From NCBI RefSeq assembly GCF_029215955.1, contig NZ_JAEMVA010000019.1, positions 1 through 34,133 on the forward strand: 34,133 bases of DNA, read 5' to 3'. This document shows, one piece after another, positions 9,620 through 16,919 of this stretch. The stretch comes from Sulfurimonas sp. SAG-AH-194-I05. GTDB lineage: Bacteria; Campylobacterota; Campylobacteria; Campylobacterales; Sulfurimonadaceae. Positions within the stretch are counted from its first letter, which is position 1, and every line of letters starts with the position of its first letter. The position numbers and the translations under genes are program-made. The notes under the pieces are model-generated. The model worked only from the letters and a program-made list of their open reading frames with translations, had not been told where the DNA came from and ran no database searches.

Positions 9620-9697
9620 CTCATATCTCAGCGATACGCTCAGACTCTCTCAGAGCCATCTCATACCTTTCTCAACATCCTCTCATACGTATTCTCA
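9620..9697. repeat. Helically phased CTCA array (iteron-like)
   Basis: CTCA starts at 9620, 9627, 9639, 9649, 9660, 9671, 9682 and 9694. After the first gap of 7 the spacings are 12, 10, 11, 11, 11 and 12 bp, close to one DNA turn. Several units extend to CTCAGA or CTCATAC. The 11-bp period is not a multiple of three, so it is not a coding repeat. It would put eight protein contacts on one face of the helix. Confidence 0.65.
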
Positions 9698-9849
9698 GTA
9701 CAATTACCTAAAATATTTCACTGCTTATTCCTATTATTTCTCTACAGACTATACAACACGATATAACGCTCCTAATAGAAGGTGAATTTATATTACGACA
9801 CAAATTCACTAAGACTTCATATTGAAATAACAAACAATCAGAGATTTAA

Positions 9850-9978
9850 CTCAAGCTTAGATTACTGCAACAAAAAACTACGAATGTCTATCTTGAAGAT
9901 GAAATCAAATCTTTAGAAAGTTGTTTTGATTCTTCGGCTCATTATATTCCTAATCCTGTATATCTACATAAAACCTAA
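9850..9978 (+). pseudogene. Possible gene remnant without a start
   Basis: A 42-codon open stretch ending at TAA 9976-9978 contains TNVYLEDEIKSLESCFDSS, which has protein-like composition. It has no start codon and a stop just upstream. The family is unknown and the stretch may be chance. Confidence 0.25.
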
Positions 9979-10240
9979 AATCCCCTAAGCCCTCGTCTTC
10001 TCATAACCATGTATACAGAGTTAAAGATATATCTTCATTTAGGTTTTTAGTATTATCGTAAGATTTAATAAAGACATAAATAAATATATAAACATATAAG
10101 TGAGTAAGAGTAATGCTATATCTTAGTGATGATAGGACAGCTAGGCTACCATATATGTCTAATGCTATAACTCCTATACTAAGTGTGTAAGTTTTTTTAT
10201 ACTAAATAGTTATATGAAATAAATAGAAAAAGGATTATAG

Positions 10241-10834
10241 ATGCTAATTAGCAACAATGAAAAAAAGAGGCTAAACAGTACGAAGAAGTACATAGATATG
10301 CTGACTGAAGAACATTCTAAACTTAATGTCATACGAGTAGACTTATCTTATCATGGGGATAATGGTAAAAATATCACTGCTGAAGAGGCGAACAAAGATA
10401 TGAATCGATTATTTTCTAATATGCGCTCAAAGCCTAGCATATTTATAGATAAGGTTGGGTATGTAATGAAAAGAGAATATACAGAAGATAAAGGAATGCA
10501 TTTTCACGCTGTCTTCTTTTTTAATGGTCAAAAAGTACTAAAGGATGCACATAAGGCAGATGAAATAGGTGCTTACTGGAGCAAAAACATAACTAAAGAG
10601 AGAGGGGTATACCACAATTGTAACAACAGTAAATATAAAAACCATGGGATAGGCATGCTTGAGCACAGGGATAGTGAAAAACGAAAAATTCTGGATACTA
10701 AAGTGATAGCTTACTTAACTAAGGAAGAACAAACTATAGCTCCTATTAAAGAGAATAAGCATACTAAATCATTTACAAGGGGTACTATTCCCAGGAAGAA
10801 AACTAAGCTAGGTAGACCAAGAATTGAAAAGTGA
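10241..10834 (+). CDS. Inovirus Gp2 / YagK-YfjJ C-terminal domain protein
   Basis: A 197-residue protein that matches the Gp2/YagK-YfjJ pattern seen in inoviruses, P4-like satellites and integrative islands: VGYVMKREYTEDKGMHFHAV, then AYWSKNITKERGVYHNCN, a KNHGIGML block and an IAYLTKEEQ block. HFHA resembles the HUH metal site of rolling-circle replication nucleases, so a role in island replication is plausible. The C-terminus is basic (RGTIPRKKTKLGRPR). AAAGGA precedes the ATG. It sits between the candidate origin and a small DNA-binding protein gene, which fits a replication cassette. Function is inferred from family and place. Confidence 0.8.
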   Translation: MLISNNEKKRLNSTKKYIDMLTEEHSKLNVIRVDLSYHGDNGKNITAEEANKDMNRLFSNMRSKPSIFIDKVGYVMKREYTEDKGMHFHAVFFFNGQKVLKDAHKADEIGAYWSKNITKERGVYHNCNNSKYKNHGIGMLEHRDSEKRKILDTKVIAYLTKEEQTIAPIKENKHTKSFTRGTIPRKKTKLGRPRIEK

Positions 10835-10860
10835 TTTATTTTTTTCAACACCACTCTTAG

Positions 10861-11106
10861 ATGATAGAAATATCTAAAAAACGCAAGGACTCCAAGGTGA
10901 CAACAAATTTTGAAGAACTCATACCAGAAGGTGTATTATTTTCCATTAAGCAAATTAATGACATGAATATCATAAAGTCAGATATGCTTAAAAAACTAAT
11001 CTACAAGCAAGCTATAGAGGTCGTGAAGATAGGTGCAAAGAACTTTGTATCAAGAACAGCGCTTATCCTCTTTTTAAGTACAAATACTATACCCGCAACA
11101 CATTAA
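10861..11106 (+). CDS. Small HTH (AlpA/excisionase-like) protein
   Basis: 81 residues. The middle and C-terminal parts (FSIKQINDMNIIKSDMLKKL ... KIGAKNFVSRTALILFL) follow the small HTH_17/AlpA-like pattern, in which the protein selects a helix-turn-helix and then a wing with a conserved aromatic residue. Such proteins act as excisionases or regulators in islands with tyrosine integrases. It lies 26 nt after the Gp2-like gene on the same strand and no strong ribosome-binding site is seen, so translation may depend on the upstream gene. An exact role as Xis cannot be read from the sequence. Confidence 0.6.
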   Translation: MIEISKKRKDSKVTTNFEELIPEGVLFSIKQINDMNIIKSDMLKKLIYKQAIEVVKIGAKNFVSRTALILFLSTNTIPATH

Positions 11107-11171
11107 AACAAGTTACAAAATAAAAAATAATATAAGATGACAATATATAAAACAGAATTACACTTAACCGA

Positions 11172-11234
11172 AACCACTCTAGCAGTGATGGAAAGCGCAC
11201 TTACCCCCTATAGTAGGAGGTAAGTGACGTGGTT
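11172..11234. repeat. Nested inverted repeats in a convergent gap
   Basis: CACTTACCCCCTA (11198-11210) and TAGGAGGTAAGTG (11214-11226) pair with one mismatch around a TAG loop. Outside them AACCAC (11172-11177) matches GTGGTT (11229-11234), and CACT/AGTG forms a small extra arm near 11176-11188. No T-run follows on either strand, so it is not a normal intrinsic terminator. It could be a nick site, a cruciform or a folded RNA end. Confidence 0.55.
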
Positions 11235-11241
11235 GAGTCCA

Positions 11242-11460
11242 TTATAGTTCTAAATCAAATATCATATCGCCCACATACTCTAAAGCTATTATGTTCTTAA
11301 AGGACAATTCCAAAAGATACGACTGGTGAAGCTTGAAGTTGCTAAATGCTTCTGCTATATCTAATCCTTTCCCCGTACCTAATATCTGCATATTGTGCGT
11401 GTCTACATTAGCTGGGTCAAAGGTATTGCCATCTTTTGTGAAGAATAGAAAACACTTCAT
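11242..11460 (-). CDS. Small protein of unknown function (72 aa)
   Basis: Its ATG lies one nucleotide after the stop of the Rad52-like gene, which argues that it is a real last gene of the minus-strand recombination operon. The sequence MKCFLFFTKDGNTFDPANVD continues with a GKGLDIAEAFSNFK helix and ends in an acidic, hydrophobic tail; no signal peptide or membrane segment is seen. I do not recognise the family. Being translationally coupled to a single-strand annealing protein suggests a helper in recombination or replication, but nothing in the sequence proves it. Confidence 0.65.
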   Translation of the reverse strand: MKCFLFFTKDGNTFDPANVDTHNMQILGTGKGLDIAEAFSNFKLHQSYLLELSFKNIIALEYVGDMIFDLEL

Positions 11461-11461
11461 C

Positions 11462-12181
11462 TTATGCCGCTTGTTGTTGCTTTTCTATAGGTTTGTACCA
11501 AAATTTAGAAGCACCATCCCATCTAAAACCGCACGCTTTGATAGAGTCTTTCTTAGCAAATATATCATCGCCAACTACAACTAGATTTTGCCCTTGTTCC
11601 ATTATTGTTAAGCCTATATTATAGAGTGAGGCATACTCTTGTGGGGAGCTATTTTGCGTTTGCATTTGATGTGATTGAGTAATTTGTGCAGGAGGCTGTT
11701 GATATTGTTGCGACTGAGGTTGTATTTGAGTAGATTGCTGTTTATTCGGATACTTACGACTTTTATCATAGAGTGAGTTTCCGAACTGATTTCCGAAGCT
11801 TCTTAGAGTTCGTTTAATAGCATCTGTTACTGCCTCCTTAGCTCCACTCTCGTGAGCGTCAGCAAGCATTTTTGCTATACCAATACCAAAGCCTACATCT
11901 TCTCTTCTAACCTGCTTAGAGTGCTGCATATCATATACTTTTATCTCCAGTATAGCTTTGTAGCAAACGACCTTATTTTGGTTCGCATTAAGCTCCTCTG
12001 AGACCTGCTCTAGTTTTGAAATTGAATAGTCCCAATTCCCATAACCAAAGATTCTATTCGCAGTCTCTATGATATCAAATCCCTCTAAATATGAAAGCGA
12101 TATACTTCCTTTAGCACGACTTTTAATTCTACTACTGTCTAGCTCATAAGCTAAGACTTGATTTTGTTTATCGTTGAACAT
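11462..12181 (-). CDS. Rad52/Rad22-family single-strand annealing protein
   Basis: 239 residues. The N-terminal domain (about 20-130) has the Rad52-type core: ISLSYLEGFDIIETANRIFG, GNWDYSISKLE, then VGFGIGIAKMLADAHESGAK and EAVTDAIKRTLRSFGNQFGN. This domain forms rings that anneal complementary single strands. A Gln- and Pro-rich linker (about 140-185) leads to a small C-terminal domain with IKACGFRWDGASKFWYKP, often seen at the end of such phage and island proteins. It would support replication-coupled recombination of the island or of an invading phage. The gene lies third in the minus-strand operon, 10 nt after the Gp157-like gene. Confidence 0.85.
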   Translation of the reverse strand: MFNDKQNQVLAYELDSSRIKSRAKGSISLSYLEGFDIIETANRIFGYGNWDYSISKLEQVSEELNANQNKVVCYKAILEIKVYDMQHSKQVRREDVGFGIGIAKMLADAHESGAKEAVTDAIKRTLRSFGNQFGNSLYDKSRKYPNKQQSTQIQPQSQQYQQPPAQITQSHQMQTQNSSPQEYASLYNIGLTIMEQGQNLVVVGDDIFAKKDSIKACGFRWDGASKFWYKPIEKQQQAA

Positions 12182-12191
12182 AATTTATCTC

Positions 12192-12779
12192 CTATGCTAC
12201 TTTTTGATTTTCTACTAAACTTAGTAGTTCTGTTGCCTGATTGTTAGCACTGCTACGTTTAGCATTTACTTTGATTTTTGCAGGTACATCCTCGCTTACT
12301 ACACCAACCTCTACAAACGCATCAATTTCATTCATCCCATCTACTGTAAGCATTGCATCTTTGACACTTTGCTCATCTACCACTACACTATAAAATCCTA
12401 ATTTTATAAGTGCATCAGCATCTGTAATTTTAAAAGTCTCTTTAAGTTTTGTCTTTTTTGGTGTGATGGTTATAGACGATATAGCAGTGCCGTCTAGTCT
12501 ATCTATACCATACTCTGCTAAAACCTCTGCTGTCGCTTCTAGTGCTGTTTGCTTGGCTGTAGTGAGGTTCTTTTTAAGTGCTTGCAACTCTTTTATATCA
12601 TCTGAGATATAAGAGATTTTATTATCAATCTCTTTGATGCTAAGACCCAGATAATCGGCTTTAGCATGGTAGGGTTTAGTAGACTCTAGCACTTGTCGTA
12701 CATAGTTTTTAAACCACTCTTGTTTATCTGTCTTTATGTTTTCGATTTCAGTCTGTAATCTGTAGTTTGTCATCTTCAT
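12192..12779 (-). CDS. Siphovirus Gp157-like protein
   Basis: 195 residues if it starts at the ATG at 12777-12779, which has AAGGAG just upstream; the longer open frame would overlap the DUF932 gene. The N-terminal half is helical and coiled-coil-like (LGLSIKEIDNKISYISDDIK, then ELQALKKNLTTAK), followed by a beta-rich part with GTAISSITITPKKTKLKETF and a third part around VVVDEQSVKDAML. This layout resembles Gp157 proteins, found next to annealing or SSB genes in phages and islands. The match is weak in sequence; the call rests on layout and context between DUF932 and Rad52-like genes. Confidence 0.5.
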   Translation of the reverse strand: MKMTNYRLQTEIENIKTDKQEWFKNYVRQVLESTKPYHAKADYLGLSIKEIDNKISYISDDIKELQALKKNLTTAKQTALEATAEVLAEYGIDRLDGTAISSITITPKKTKLKETFKITDADALIKLGFYSVVVDEQSVKDAMLTVDGMNEIDAFVEVGVVSEDVPAKIKVNAKRSSANNQATELLSLVENQKVA

Positions 12780-12790
12780 AATTTTGCTCC

Positions 12791-13600
12791 TTATGCTACT
12801 AATGCCATTTGTGGCTCTTTTATAAATGCTATTCGCTCTGCTATATCCCATAACCCTTGATTTACTTCTACATCTTTAGAGATAGACTTAATCTCTTTAC
12901 TTGTAAATCTTCTCCCTGTCTCTTTGTTGGTGCCAGATATATTTCCTCGAAGTAAGTTTTCTTGTATAACATTAAGTACAGTATAAAGGTCGTCTTTTGT
13001 ATCTTCATCACGATGTGGAATTAACAAGTCTGTATGATTTACTTGTAGGTGCTTATCAAATCGAAGAGGAATTGAAGAACGAGCAAAACTCTCTTGTTCA
13101 ACCTCTGTAAGTTCTATTGCTTCAAGTGTTTGAATGTTTTGCATCAGTTTCGGCTTAATGGCTGTAATGTTGGCGACTGCGTTTGCTACATCGTTTTCTC
13201 TTTCACCTAGATGTTTAATCTTGTATGTTTCAAATACACTCTCGGCGATAACTAAACCATTTGAGCATACGAAACGATATATGCCAGCTGAGATACTAAA
13301 ACTTTTGCTTCTGTCGTGTGAATTAAACAGTAAAAGTTCTACTGCATTTTCTTGTGGGTTAAGTAAGTCGTCGAAATGGCGAAAACGTACTAAGTGCTGT
13401 TGGTAGCCTTGCTTATCGTCATTTCTAACATTTGCTTCACTTACATTTACTGGATGCCAGTTATGAAGTTTAATCTCGTTAATGACATCTATGGTTGGGA
13501 TGAAGTGATATTTATCACTTACATCATAGTGTGGCTCCTCTGTAAAGAGTGCTGGTGCTTGTTGTTTGAGTTGTTCATTGGTTAGTGGAAATTGCGACAT
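12791..13600 (-). CDS. DUF932 domain protein (phage/plasmid type)
   Basis: 269 residues, first gene of the minus-strand operon. The DUF932 pattern is visible: an N-terminal block with HFIPTIDVINEIKLHNWHPV, then QHLVRFRH, VELLLFNSHDRSKSFSISAG and YRFVCSNGLVIAE, the usual signature of this family. Members occur on plasmids, phages and integrative elements near recombination or replication genes; the biochemical role is unknown. AAAGGA lies upstream of the ATG. The next gene begins 11 nt downstream, so the operon is tight. Confidence 0.85.
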   Translation of the reverse strand: MSQFPLTNEQLKQQAPALFTEEPHYDVSDKYHFIPTIDVINEIKLHNWHPVNVSEANVRNDDKQGYQQHLVRFRHFDDLLNPQENAVELLLFNSHDRSKSFSISAGIYRFVCSNGLVIAESVFETYKIKHLGERENDVANAVANITAIKPKLMQNIQTLEAIELTEVEQESFARSSIPLRFDKHLQVNHTDLLIPHRDEDTKDDLYTVLNVIQENLLRGNISGTNKETGRRFTSKEIKSISKDVEVNQGLWDIAERIAFIKEPQMALVA

Positions 13601-13914
13601 GGTTGTATCCTTTATTTTTAGTGGGTTTATCCATAGTTAAAACTATGACTACTCGTTATTGAAATCTTTTAACGAACCTGTTATGATTGTTAAAATTACT
13701 ATGATGATTGGTATCAAAACTACTCCTTAATATAGGGGATAAAAAGCTTAGAAGAACCTCCTAAGAGACCCTTCTACTAGCTTTATGATATGTGTTTGAA
13801 TTTTTTTGATTTGCACGAATAATGATGGAGGAGATACTTCGACAGATACTTTACATTAGTAAAACATATGTCATACTTCCGAGATACAACTTCAAAAAAC
13901 AAGGAAGAATTAAC
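13601..13914. promoter_or_regulatory. Divergent control region with a 16-bp palindrome
   Basis: This 314-bp gap separates the minus-strand recombination operon from plus-strand genes. CATAGTTAAAACTATG at 13632-13647 is a perfect palindrome about 35 bp upstream of the DUF932 start, where it would overlap the promoter of that operon, so it is a likely repressor site. AGCTTAGAAG (13745-13754) and CTTCTACTAGCT (13771-13782) form a second, imperfect hairpin. Confidence 0.5.
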
Positions 13915-14175
13915 ATGCTTTTTAAATTTATTGGTTTTTTCGTACAAACATATCGTAAACTCACAAACTATGACCCTGCCTATATAATAGGAAGTCGTGG
14001 TGCATCAGGGCATAATATTTACCTTACTTTTGGTTCTAATAAAACGCAAACCAAAGATGCGCAAGACAGCTATAAACGCTACGCCATGGCTATGAGACAT
14101 TACGACCAAAAAATATGCAACCAAGAGAGCTTTATAAGAGGCTATAACGACACAAAACACTCTTTAGGTGCTTAG
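13915..14175 (+). CDS. Small protein of unknown function (86 aa)
   Basis: Starts at ATG 13915, chosen because AAGGAAG lies 8 nt upstream; the frame is also open to an ATG at 13822. It begins MLFKFIGFFVQTYRKLTNYD, an amphipathic or weakly hydrophobic N-terminus, then has a basic, Tyr-rich body (SYKRYAMAMRHYDQKICNQE). It ends 3 nt before the WYL regulator gene, so the two are an operon. I do not recognise the family. It could be a membrane-associated partner or a regulator of its neighbour, but the sequence does not decide. Confidence 0.6.
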   Translation: MLFKFIGFFVQTYRKLTNYDPAYIIGSRGASGHNIYLTFGSNKTQTKDAQDSYKRYAMAMRHYDQKICNQESFIRGYNDTKHSLGA

Positions 14176-14178
14176 GTA

Positions 14179-15054
14179 TTGTCTAAAGATTACGACAAGC
14201 TAGGCTACAGATTAGCCCTCATTTTAAGCAAGTTTAATTCAGGTGAAAAACTCCATATAAAAGACCTAGCTACAGAGTTTAATGTGTCTGCTCGAACTAT
14301 ACAGCGTGATATAAATGAGCGTTTTCACTACTTACCTATTGTAAAAGAAAATGGCTACTATTCGCTAGAGCCTTATTGTATAGGAAAGTTAAGTTATGAT
14401 GATATTCGTAACTTTGCAACCCTTAGTGGCATAGAAAAACTCTATCCATCGCTAACAAATAACTTTATGGTAGACCTCTTAAACACAAAACTAAATAAAA
14501 CATACCTAATAAAAGGCTATGAATACGAAGAGGTAAGCAACAGAGAAAAAGACTTTGAGTGTGTAAACATTGCCATAGCATCGCATAAAAAACTCTCCTT
14601 TACTTATAATGATAAACAAAGAACAGTATGCCCCTATAAGCTAGTAAATACAAACGGTATTTGGTACCTTGTAGCCGATGAAGACAAGAACTTAAAAACT
14701 TATACATTTGCAAAAGTAGCGCAACCCAAAGGACTAGAAGATAGTTTTAGCCCCAAACAAGAGTACCTTAGCATTATAGAAGAAAACAAAGCTACATGGT
14801 TCTCTCAAAACCAAATAGAAGTAACGCTAAAGATAGCGATAGAAGTAGCACCTTACTTCAAAAGACGAGACTTGCTCCCAAAACAAACCATACTAGAAGA
14901 GCATGAAGACTATATAGTACTACAAGCACATGTAACTTATGAAGAACAGATTTTACAAGTAGTCCGCTACTGGTTACCACATATTAGAATCATTGCTCCA
15001 TTGTATTTGCAAGAAAAGTTAAAAAAAGGCTTACAAGAGTATCTAAAAATTTAA
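14179..15054 (+). CDS. WYL-domain transcriptional regulator
   Basis: 291 residues. An N-terminal winged helix-turn-helix (HTH_11 type; IKDLATEFNVSARTIQRDIN, about 27-46) is followed by a WYL domain with the name motif in GIWYLVADEDKNLKTYTFAK (about 174-193) and a C-terminal WCX-like part. WYL domains sense nucleotides or single-stranded nucleic acid, and regulators of this kind often control phage-defence islands. The start is TTG 14179, 3 nt after the upstream stop. It heads the cargo part of the island, so it may control the genes that follow; its operator is not identified. Confidence 0.88.
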   Translation: MSKDYDKLGYRLALILSKFNSGEKLHIKDLATEFNVSARTIQRDINERFHYLPIVKENGYYSLEPYCIGKLSYDDIRNFATLSGIEKLYPSLTNNFMVDLLNTKLNKTYLIKGYEYEEVSNREKDFECVNIAIASHKKLSFTYNDKQRTVCPYKLVNTNGIWYLVADEDKNLKTYTFAKVAQPKGLEDSFSPKQEYLSIIEENKATWFSQNQIEVTLKIAIEVAPYFKRRDLLPKQTILEEHEDYIVLQAHVTYEEQILQVVRYWLPHIRIIAPLYLQEKLKKGLQEYLKI

Positions 15055-15096
15055 AATGTGATACAATATGTAATACAAAAAAAGAAGGATAAAATC

Positions 15097-15354
15097 ATGA
15101 TATCAGTTAGATTAGAAGCAGAGCTAGAAAATCAACTTAACTATTTTTCTTCGCAACAAGATGTATCAAAGAGTAAAATCATCAAAGACTCTCTTACCTA
15201 CTATTTTACTTTACTTAAAGAAGAATCTACTAAAAAAACAGCTTTTGAGCTGGGGAGTGATTTGTTTGGTAAATATGCAAGTGGTAAAAAAGATTTATCT
15301 GTGACATATAAACAAAGATTAAAAGAAAAAATAAATGCAAAAAACAATCATTGA
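15097..15354 (+). CDS. RHH-type antitoxin
   Basis: 85 residues from ATG 15097 (AGAAGGA upstream; the GTG at 15058 is less likely). The start MISVRLEAELENQLNYFSSQ, then DVSKSKIIKDSLTYYF, is a ribbon-helix-helix DNA-binding domain of the CopG type. The C-terminal tail (about 50-85) is charged and would bind the toxin. The next gene overlaps it by 20 nt and encodes a PIN-domain protein, so this is the antitoxin of a VapBC-like pair. An AT-rich stretch with ATACAATATG just upstream may hold promoter and operator. Confidence 0.85.
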   Translation: MISVRLEAELENQLNYFSSQQDVSKSKIIKDSLTYYFTLLKEESTKKTAFELGSDLFGKYASGKKDLSVTYKQRLKEKINAKNNH

Positions 15355-15748
15355 TAGTGGTCCGATTATTGCACTTTTTGATAAAAGTGACAACTATCAC
15401 ATGCAAATTTTAACATTTATGAAATCTTTTAGAGGTGAACTTATTACCTCGTGGTCTGTTCTTACTGAAGTTTCTCATATGTTAAGCTTCAATCTTCAAG
15501 TACAAATAGATTTTCTTAAATGGATAGAAATAGGTGCTATTCACATTTATGATATACCTCAAAAAGAAATCTTTACCATCCGAACAATGATGGAAAAATA
15601 TCTTGACATTCCCATGGATTTAGCAGATGCTACTTTAATGTACATTGCCAACAAAGAAAATATAAAAAACATTATCAGCATAGATAGTGACTTTGATATA
15701 TATAGAACACTTAAAAAACAAAATCTTAATAATTTACTACGAAATTAA
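15335..15748 (+). CDS. PIN-domain toxin (VapC-like)
   Basis: 137 residues. The PIN nuclease acidic residues are visible: D7 (IIDSGPIIAL), E45 (LTEVSHML), D95 and D98 (MDLADATLMYIA) and D117 or D119 (SIDSDFD). PIN toxins cleave tRNA, rRNA or mRNA in a metal-dependent way when the antitoxin is lost, stabilising the island. Start overlaps the antitoxin by 20 nt, so translation is coupled. This gene and the one at 20144 are not close relatives in sequence, so the island carries two distinct modules. Confidence 0.88.
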   Translation: MQKTIIDSGPIIALFDKSDNYHMQILTFMKSFRGELITSWSVLTEVSHMLSFNLQVQIDFLKWIEIGAIHIYDIPQKEIFTIRTMMEKYLDIPMDLADATLMYIANKENIKNIISIDSDFDIYRTLKKQNLNNLLRN

Positions 15749-15840
15749 TCACTTTGTATTAAAAAAGTCAAAAACGACACCTCCTGTCCCCCTGCATTGT
15801 TATACTTCTTCTACAACAACATATAAAAGAGAGGTAGAAG

Positions 15841-16554
15841 ATGTTACCAGTAATATTAGGTGCAGTGGCACTAGGAACGGTTGGGTTTGGAATAAAAAAA
15901 TGTATGGAAGATGAAGCGTGCTTAGATTCCCTAAAAGACAAAGTACAAGATGGTGTATTTGCACTTGCAGATGCGCAAGACAAGGTTGAAGAGTATTTCA
16001 ACTTAAACGCAGTAACACTCAGTGATGATGCTCTAACATCAGCATTTTTTACAGGTACCGAAAAAAGCACTCCACCAAACATAAAGGCACAAGCAAAGGC
16101 TACTCTTGATACTTTTTTCACAAGCGTAGAATCACTTCAAGGTTTTGAAGACGCTTCAGCACTTAGCGAAGCTTTTAGCCTAAATGACACTCCCTATAAA
16201 GATGAGTACAAATCGTACATAGAGATAAGCGAGTATGTCATAACTATCAACAAGGTAGCTAAACTCCTAGAAAACGAAACTAACAAAATACAAGAGATGC
16301 TTAAAGCGTCCCTTGTATATGAAAGTTTTGAAAAAGATGAAAAAGACACCATAAACAAAACCTACATACTTGCAGACATACTAAAAGAACTTCTTACTCT
16401 AAAACTACTCAAAAAGAGTGGCAAGCTAAACAAAAAACTAGAAGATGAAATACTCAAAGCTAACAGATACCTCTTTAAACTCAAAGTAGATGGTATACCA
16501 CTCCAGTACAAGAACTTTTTAAAAGAGCCTGAGATTGTGGACTTGTTTAATTAG
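15841..16554 (+). CDS. Membrane-anchored protein of unknown function (237 aa)
   Basis: The N-terminus MLPVILGAVALGTVGFGIKK is a short hydrophobic, Gly-rich helix that would act as an uncleaved anchor or insert in a membrane, and is followed by an acidic, alpha-helical body without recognisable domains (for example YIEISEYVITINKVAKLLEN). GAGAGG precedes the ATG by a few bases. Its stop overlaps the end of the convergent XRE gene by 8 nt, and the TerB-like operon begins just beyond, so all of these may form one system. I do not recognise the family. The anchor suggests a membrane-side role. Confidence 0.75.
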   Translation: MLPVILGAVALGTVGFGIKKCMEDEACLDSLKDKVQDGVFALADAQDKVEEYFNLNAVTLSDDALTSAFFTGTEKSTPPNIKAQAKATLDTFFTSVESLQGFEDASALSEAFSLNDTPYKDEYKSYIEISEYVITINKVAKLLENETNKIQEMLKASLVYESFEKDEKDTINKTYILADILKELLTLKLLKKSGKLNKKLEDEILKANRYLFKLKVDGIPLQYKNFLKEPEIVDLFN

Positions 16555-16801
16555 TAGGTTCGCTATCTTCACGAAATAAATCACAAAGTTCAACATTGAA
16601 AATTTGTGATATTTTTAGAAGATGTTCGATATTGAAATGTATCTTGTTGTAGTAGATTTCAGCTCCAGAGACGACAGACACCGACTTATAACCCATTTCT
16701 AAAGATAAATCAAGCTGAGAGAAGCCTTTGGCTTTTCTCAGCTTTGATACATTTCTTCCTATGGTTTTATAAAGTTCTTCAGCTGTCGTTTGTTGTTGCA
16801 T
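16547..16801 (-). CDS. XRE-family repressor
   Basis: 84 residues from the ATG at 16799-16801; an upstream in-frame ATG at 16876 would run through the operator region and is less likely. The Cro/CI helix-turn-helix spans about residues 13-65: IGRNVSKLRKAKGFSQLDLS, then LEMGYKSVSVVSGAE and LLKISQIFNVELCDLF. It is divergent from the TerB-like gene across a 118-bp gap that holds a 17-bp palindrome, so it probably represses that operon and itself. Its 3' end overlaps the convergent 237-aa gene by 8 nt. Confidence 0.85.
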   Translation of the reverse strand: MQQQTTAEELYKTIGRNVSKLRKAKGFSQLDLSLEMGYKSVSVVSGAEIYYNKIHFNIEHLLKISQIFNVELCDLFREDSEPTN

Positions 16802-16867
16802 AAGTTGTACCCTACTATTATAGATTGGTATAAGAATATCTTGTGTATAATTCTTAATCAATCTTAA

Positions 16868-16884
16868 ATAATGCACTGCATTAT
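16868..16884. promoter_or_regulatory. Candidate XRE operator (17-bp palindrome)
   Basis: ATAATGCA-C-TGCATTAT is a perfect inverted repeat around one central C, midway between the divergent XRE and TerB-like genes and about 36 bp before the latter's ATG. This is where a dimeric Cro/CI-type repressor would cover both promoters. Confidence 0.65.
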
Positions 16885-16919
16885 CATAGGTTTTATTAAT
16901 ATAAAAAAGGAAAAGTCAA

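Larger units (their letters stand above)
9542..10240. other. 699-bp non-coding region: candidate replication origin
   Basis: No intact gene is visible on either strand between the helicase-like gene and the Gp2-like gene. It holds the phased CTCA array (9620-9697), a possible gene remnant (9850-9978), an AT-rich tract (about 10020-10240) with TAATGCTATA at two places, and an AAAGGA ribosome-binding site for the next gene. A long non-coding gap between two replication genes is where an island origin would be expected. Confidence 0.5.

Noticed and set aside
9620..9697. CRISPR array
   Set aside because: The repeated unit is only 4-7 bp with 10-12 bp spacing; no 25-37 bp repeats or cas genes occur.
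11162..11238. Integron attC site
   Set aside because: ACTTAAC and GTTGAGT at the ends fit the R'' and R' consensus, but there are no matching L boxes, no integron integrase and no gene cassette array.
12780..12851. Longer start for the Gp157-like gene
   Set aside because: It would overlap the DUF932 gene by about 60 bp, whereas the ATG at 12777-12779 has a good AAGGAG site.
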